Shown: one piece after another, positions 58,410 to 64,000 of the stretch
How positions within the stretch are numbered: the first letter of the stretch is position 1
Layout of the letters: each line of letters opens with the position of its first letter
Assembly: GCA_038087015.1 (NCBI GenBank)
Contig: JASBNA010000064.1
Location: 62,001-126,000, forward strand
Direction of reading: 5' to 3'
Origin: Cerrena zonata
Lineage: Eukaryota > Basidiomycota > Agaricomycetes > Polyporales > Cerrenaceae
DNA: 64,000 bases
Position numbers and translations under genes: made by a program
The notes under the pieces: model-generated
What the model was told of the DNA's origin: nothing
The model's input: the letters and a program-made list of their open reading frames with translations, nothing else
Databases searched by the model: none

Positions 58410-60388
58410 TGTCGAGAACTGTATGTTTGTCCCATCCTGCAGACCCATACCAGAATATATACATTTTTGACCATACCTGGGGGACAGCCAATGTCGCCAG
58501 CGATCGGACACAAGTACATAGCTTGTGCTGCGACTCTGAGGTATCTAGGCGTTAGGTCCTTACCGACACGTCGCAATACATTCTCAATTGAGTTCAACTT
58601 GTGTACGTCGAGTTAGGTTTTGATAGTCTTGGAACTATGTCAAGAAAGACCAGTGCGCGAAGCGTAGCCGGCTTCGGCATTAATCCTCTAAGTAGTAAGA
58701 GATCGTCACCGGACTGCCCACAAGGAGATTATGTACTCGTGGGATGGGAACTCTGGCCGAAGATGACGTCGAGTGGCGAGGTAAGAGCGGCCCTTGGCAG
58801 AACTGTGGCTGCAATTGCTTTGCAAGGCAATGCAGACCAGAACCATGAAGAATGTGCCATCACGATCAGAAGAGAGTTATCTCACTTGCAGAAACATTCG
58901 TGAGTCCGACCGGTCATTGTGGCACAGTGGTCGTATCATCAATACTTACTGAGGAATTTGTAGTATCTACAAATTCAGTTCTTTCCTTGTTCATATGACA
59001 AGATGTTGCACCGGAGTTCTTGAGAATCGCCAGAGAGCGTACGCCAGTGTTAATTTGTTAAACTGCAACGAATCAGGACAGGCTTATGGGTAATATAGTG
59101 TCCCAAAATTATGGCCTTCCGCGGTATGTATTGAGCTCGCGCGCGGTAAGTTGGTCGGTGATTCCGCGCTAAGTCGCAGAACCTCGACACTAACTTGAGG
59201 CTGGTTGCACGGTGGGTCAGAGTTCCGTAACTCAACTCTCTATGTCTCATGTCCGACATGTTAATTTGGACTTCTTGAGACTCTATCTCATTTCTTATTG
59301 CTTCTAAGACATTCAGGGCTAATGGGTTGAGCTAGTAAGAGACTACAAATTCGTATAAGAATAATAAGGGATCCCCAGGATTGTCATGCCTCTTGTGATA
59401 TAGTACTGGTATCTTCCCAATGTTATAATAATCATTACAATGTTACCCCTGGATCATTATGACGTCTTGTAAGGGAAGCAAACCCTTTGCTTCATATTTC
59501 TAAGACCGCCAGTAACATCAGAATTTACTAGAAAAGACTGGGTTAATACAACGTTCGGATAGCCTCCATCAACCCATTTGACAGGCTGCACACGCCCGGA
59601 CTCGGAACGATCGCCCGATCAACTTGAAATTGATCGGACTTCAATTTGCTCAATGGGCATGATCAAGGAGTCGGTGACGGGCCCTTACTTCTAACAATTA
59701 TGACCACCCTGCCAGCGCAATAACCTGTGTCTAGGTGTCAAAATTCAAACCTGGTACTGAACGAGTTTGGGTTATCCCCACTCCATGTTCAAGTTGTGGT
59801 TTACCATGATCTCCTCGCCACGTAGTAAGCATCGCACTGCATTGGCTGAGTACGCAAACACACTTTTTTGGTTTTGCAATACACATCATGTGTGGCAGGC
59901 TACGGCTCTGGCTGTCATGTTTATACATAACGTTTCTAACGCCGCGACACGATTTTCCAGGAAGATGAAAGCCCATTTCGAAGTTAAAACTCCGAGTCAA
60001 CTCAGCGCCCAGGTTGGCGCATTCCGCGCTCATCGAACTATGAAACGAAATAGGAAAAGGGTAAGGATTCTAGGTAATATCTCCATGAGCCCCCAGCCAT
60101 CCAGCCCCACCCAACCTAAACCCCGAAATTATATACCATATTCTGATAAAACGTTAGATTGCCACAGATGTTCACTTTTTATCCATTACTTCTCGTTCCG
60201 GACGTCGTTCAGAGTTGCTCCAGAGTAACTTGTTTCGAAGACACCGCATACTACTTGGTGCCTTTGACCTACTGGCCGATAATACTGGACCCCGTCACGT
60301 GGTATGCTCTGTTACCTCAGGTTTCCCGTTGGCCACCTCGACTTTCTTGTTAACCACCTCCTGAAACTCACTTTAACTTCTCACCACG
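58410..60388. other. Long divergent gene-free region upstream of CHAT and F-box genes
   Basis: This 1,979-bp interval separates divergent genes. A plus-strand open frame at 58637-58903 (MSRKTSARSVAGFG...) could encode an 88-residue protein but has no introns, family match or other support. The remainder is AT-rich and shows no clear repeats. Confidence 0.45.
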
Positions 60389-62240
60389 ATGCCCAAACAC
60401 TCTATTCTCAACATCCCTCCCGAACTCCTGCTCATAGTGCTCAGCCACTTAGGTTACCGTGATATCCTCAATTGCGAAGCAGTACGGTTTTATTTGTGGC
60501 ATCGCGTAGACATTCAGTTCACTCATCGACGCGACTCTCTGCTTTCTCTGCTACTTCTTAGGTCTCCAAATACTTCAACAAAGTCATCAAAGATTCAGTT
60601 GAAATGCAATACCTCATCGAACTGGGGGCGGATGGCATGGTCGACGGCGCCAGAACCACAGGTTCTCTACCAACGGCAGAACGTTTGCAGCTCCTTCTCA
60701 ACCGAAGAGCTAGATGGCGCACCCTAAATTGGACGAATACTACCGCCTTAAGCTTAGACGGAGTCTGCGATGCCTATGACATCGTTGGTGGTGTCTTTGC
60801 AAAAACCACGGGCGGGAGCACCGCCGTCCCCGGGGCCAGGCACCTCACGGCTATAAATCTCCCAACGAGAGATGCCCCTGCAAAGACCACTATCTTCGAA
60901 GACATGGGCGTACAATCAAGGGGATTTGCAATTGATCCGTCACAAGATCTTCTCGCTATTGTGGAAATTGACGATAGGTAAATTTAAATCATAACTCAAT
61001 CTGTTGGATTGTCACCTAAAATCCGGTGGCATGAAGGAAAAATTCAAGTAGCCATTCTTTACTGATATTTTCATTTGATTAGTAAAAATCCTAAAAGTAT
61101 CAGCATACACTTGCGCACAATTAGCACAAATACCCCACACAAGATGGCGAAAATCCACGTCCTACAATTCCAAAAACAAGGCCAGATCGTTGATATTTCC
61201 TTACAAATCGTTGACGACATCATTGGGTTCTTTCTTACCGGATACGACTACCACGCATTACTGATATGGAACTGGCGTACTGGAAAACTTGTCCTTCGTC
61301 GTGAAGCAGACCGCGCAGATGATGGTGTTGGCCCTCAGAATCATCCGAGCGATTTCCCACGACTTCCCCCTGCAACTTGGGGTTTCGCTTTCTTGAGCAA
61401 CAGGACCTATCTGATCAACTCTATCCATGGTAAAGGATTTATCCATATTTATTCTTTCGACGGAGACTCAGAGCCCGACATTGCGCCGATACTTTGGGCC
61501 ACTCTCGCTATGCCAGACATACAACCGAACACAGCAGTGAGATATTTTACCACTAATTCAGCGCCGTTTCTAGGAAGGGAAAACATCTCTGGAAACCCGT
61601 TTACAACTGATGAGGACGCTCGGGTTTACATGATGTGTCTCGCATACGAACCCGAAAGATATTACCTTGTGTTTATGAAGAGCGAGTTTCTGAAAAGCCT
61701 GATCCCCAAACAGGAGGAGTTGATGTCCAGCCAGAAGTATGTGCCTCCCGTGTACCAATGGGAGGAATGGGGACCGGTGAACACTAGATTTTTTTGGTGT
61801 CCTCACATTTCCTTTAATAATCACATACAAGGACATCGAGTTGTCCTTTCGTCTATCCCTCCCAAGCCGCTACCCGGACCGTCCTCTATTTCTCAACTAG
61901 GAATACTATGCGTTCTTAACTTCAAGGTTCATCCAGAACGTGTCGACGATCCCTGCAATCCTTATACGAGGATAACCAAAGAAACGACCTATGTGGTTCA
62001 CAACGAGGAGGATACAGTTTCTCACGAAGCTTTGTTCACAAAGGATGTAGTGACATGTTTACCGTACGCAATTTCCACTCGTGCTGGAGTATCCAATTAC
62101 ACTGGTGTAATGATCGATGACGAACGGTTGATTGGCATAGTAAGTTTGGTCATTTGACATCCCTACATTGAGTTTTCTGACTTCCCTACCAGTCCTCTGC
62201 AAATGAGGCAATAAACCGCCTCGATGTTTTTACTTTTTGA
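60389..62240 (+). CDS. F-box protein
   Basis: Four exons keep frame. The protein begins with a clear F-box: ILNIPPELLLIVLSHLGYRD, then ILNCEAVSKYFNKVIKDS. It would bind Skp1 and act as a substrate receptor of an SCF ubiquitin ligase. The rest (about 500 residues) looks like a WD/beta-propeller type region, for example GFAIDPSQDLLAIVEID, GYDYHALLIWNWRTGKLVL and TWGFAFLSNRTYLINSIHG, a layout common in mushroom F-box families. The last intron joins LIGI to SSANEAINRLDVFTF. No frame break was seen. Its target is unknown. Confidence 0.8.
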
Positions 62241-62878
62241 TTATCCTATCCCGAACATTCTTCCTCAAAAATATCTCAGTGTCTTAAGACGTAGAAGATG
62301 CCGGCATCCTCCTTTGCAGAGGAGTCAGAGAGAGCAAGGTCGACTTTTCGTGATAGAGACAGGGTCTTCCCCCTCACGCGCAAGTGCATGTGCATTGTAG
62401 CGAACCAAATATATTTACTATATTCTACCCATATTCCGTCCGAAAGTAGCATGTCTCCCCCGACAAAAATACAAGATCACTCGAAACTACGAGTCTGACA
62501 ACGTCAATCTGCACCAAGACGGTAGAAGAATCCATCTCGCAATAACACGGGGTCCACCAGCCCACAAAGTATCACATCCCGCAATCAGAAATTGTGAGTG
62601 GAACTAATGTCAACACATAAGATTATATCCGAGTCTTACCGTGAGCTAAATGAACCAAATAGTTCACCTCAACCTCGACCGACCACACCTATCACACTCA
62701 AAAAAAATTCATCCAAGACAAGTGGTCTATTATATTTCGCGATTACATTTTCATGCCAATGTCAAAATACAACAACGAAAAATGCTTGATTGAGTTCGCA
62801 AGGCCCCATTGACACCGATACCAACACCAACATCAATGCCCGGGGGCCCTCACATTCTATTAGCAGAGAACGACAGCA
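62241..62878. other. Convergent intergenic region
   Basis: This 638-bp interval separates the convergent F-box and SMP-like genes. No further gene is supported. Confidence 0.5.
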
Positions 62879-63271
62879 CTACTTCGTGCTCTTCGGTGTG
62901 CCCTTGGGCGCGTTAGCAGCCTTTGCTGCGGCTGATTGGATTCGGGAAGGAAAGCTGCCCTTGCCGGTGTCGTTGCCACTCTTGGCCTGCGGGGAAACCT
63001 CTGGTTAGTCCTCGTTCGTATCGTATATCATAGTAGGAGAGTTGAAGGCGATGAAGGGGAGGGAGAAGACGAGACGAACCTGGGTAGACTGTATCCGTGA
63101 AGTGTCGGACTGGGTGGGAGCGTTCTTGGCAGCACCACCAGCTGGATGAGATACCGATGAGAGTTGAAAGGAAGGAGAGTGCAGGAAAGGAGAGGTATGT
63201 TAGTATCAGGTTTAGTAAACAGGGACTAACGGTAAGAGATACGTACTAGTACGAGCTCCTTTAGCGGGCAT
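62879..63271 (-). CDS. Small SMP/LEA-like protein
   Basis: Three exons (63271-63247, 63141-63080, 62986-62879) join in frame to 64 residues. The sequence has two copies of a seed-maturation-protein (SMP)-like pattern: SRIQSTQAKSGND and SRIQSAAAKAAN. It is small, hydrophilic and rich in Ala, Ser, Lys and Gly, like late-embryogenesis-abundant-type proteins, which are linked to desiccation or stress tolerance. The start MPAKGARTT is set by the first intron splitting codon 9. A TATA box lies about 110 bp upstream. Confidence 0.7.
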
Positions 63272-63378
63272 ATCGATTTAGAGCAAGGTAACAAAAAAGG
63301 AGTTTAAGTTGTAGAGTTTGGAAAGACGAGAGGAAAGCAAGTATGCTAGCTTGGTCTCTTCCACCTCAACCATCCTCT

Positions 63379-63386
63379 CTTATATA
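63379..63386 (-). promoter_or_regulatory. TATA box of the SMP-like gene
   Basis: On the minus strand the sequence reads TATATAAG, 108-115 bp upstream of the ATG at 63271, a spacing usual for TATA-driven stress or abundant genes. Confidence 0.55.
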
Positions 63387-63902
63387 CCTAAAGACTCTCA
63401 GAAGCAAGCACTAGTTCGCCGCTAGTCGAAGTTACCGAAATAGCTCAACGACGATAACCATGCCTATGATCGGCAACGCAGGTCCTGAGCCGGAAGAAAC
63501 GCGGAGAGAAAGGACGTCGAAGGTATTCATCTATGAGCATAAGTCAACGTGAACGATGATCGCGCTATTTCTGCTATCGACTAACGCTACTTTTGAGTAA
63601 GAGAAGATGGGTTGGAGAAGAGAGGGAAGAGGGAAATGGGATTGATGGGTCGATGGAGAGGAGAGTTTGAGGGATATTTGTTGGAAGGATCGACCGTAGC
63701 GGTGATGAACGTTCGTGAAGGTTCAAGGGATGCAATTTCCGAGTTGATTAGTGCCGAGGAACTTGATGTAGGACAACTCTAGGTCAGGAAGAGATGGGGC
63801 TGCGGTGTAAGTTATGGTTTTATTAGCAGCGCGAAGGTATAAGAGGGACAGGGATGTCCCACTTATCGTTTCAAACTGTAACTTGGTTTACCTACCTAGG
63901 TT

Positions 63903-63920
63903 CAACGAAGCACTTCGTTG
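63903..63920. repeat. Short perfect inverted repeat
   Basis: CAACGAAG and CTTCGTTG are perfect complements separated by CA. It could be a palindromic binding site. Confidence 0.45.
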
Positions 63921-64000
63921 TATAATCACAAACCATCCAGAGAGATCACGACGAGCAAGTCGGTGTATACGGACCGAATGTAAACTGCACGTAACGAACG

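Larger units (their letters stand above)
63272..64000. other. Upstream region of the SMP-like gene to window end
   Basis: The region contains the SMP-like promoter. Beyond about 63500 no gene was recognised. An 8-bp perfect inverted repeat lies at 63903-63920. Confidence 0.5.

Noticed and set aside
58637..58903. 88-codon open frame upstream of the CHAT gene
   Set aside because: No supporting splice sites, domain or composition signal; chance is likely.
1..64000. CRISPR array, prophage or bacterial-type operon
   Set aside because: No regularly spaced repeats or polycistronic gene clusters; the window is eukaryotic throughout.

Overview
The window is nuclear DNA from a filamentous basidiomycete, most likely an Agaricomycete mushroom-type fungus. 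Genes are dense on both strands and are interrupted by many GT-AG introns of about 45-70 nt with fungal branch points. Three F-box-type genes, a TPR-CHAT protein, a PARP6/8-like protein and a NTase-like family of mushroom fungi fit this assignment. No bacterial operons, CRISPR arrays or intact transposons were seen. All exon models were made by eye from codon phase, splice sites and remembered protein families.

Layout. 1-12 kb: the C-terminus of phospholipase D, a D-xylulose kinase with an unusually long 588-nt intron, a small Hva1-type TUDOR protein carrying an in-frame stop, an alpha/beta hydrolase and two F-box-type genes. 12-20 kb: the divergent RNA-processing pair RPF2 and DBR1, an initiator tRNA-Met and a 14-exon PARP6/8-like gene. 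20-31 kb: a tandem pair of GNAT acetyltransferases, a Golgi GT15 mannosyltransferase and the large Golgi/endosome scaffold gene MON2. 31-43 kb: an ankyrin protein, a Sld3-type replication factor, a 2.6-kb gene-free region, a homeodomain transcription factor, a TOPORS-like RING protein and an MDP-1 phosphatase. 43-54 kb: a gene-poor interval, an NTase-like gene, a BRD7/9-like bromodomain protein and a TMEM184/DUF300 membrane protein. 54-64 kb: a TPR-CHAT gene, an F-box gene and a small SMP/LEA-like gene.

The genes do not form one pathway. Functional neighbours are limited to RPF2 with DBR1 (ribosome assembly and intron-lariat turnover, 162 bp apart) and GT15 with MON2 (both Golgi).

The most useful second-look items are these. 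Several deeply conserved genes (RPF2, DBR1, MON2, the NTase-like gene, the CHAT gene) carry single-base frame breaks, mostly one extra base; residual assembly errors are the simplest explanation. The TUDOR gene has TAG where its family has Trp. The PARP gene stops where related fungal proteins continue into a ubiquitin-conjugating domain. Two genes contain microexons (12 nt and 8 nt) that are each followed by a rare GC-AG intron.
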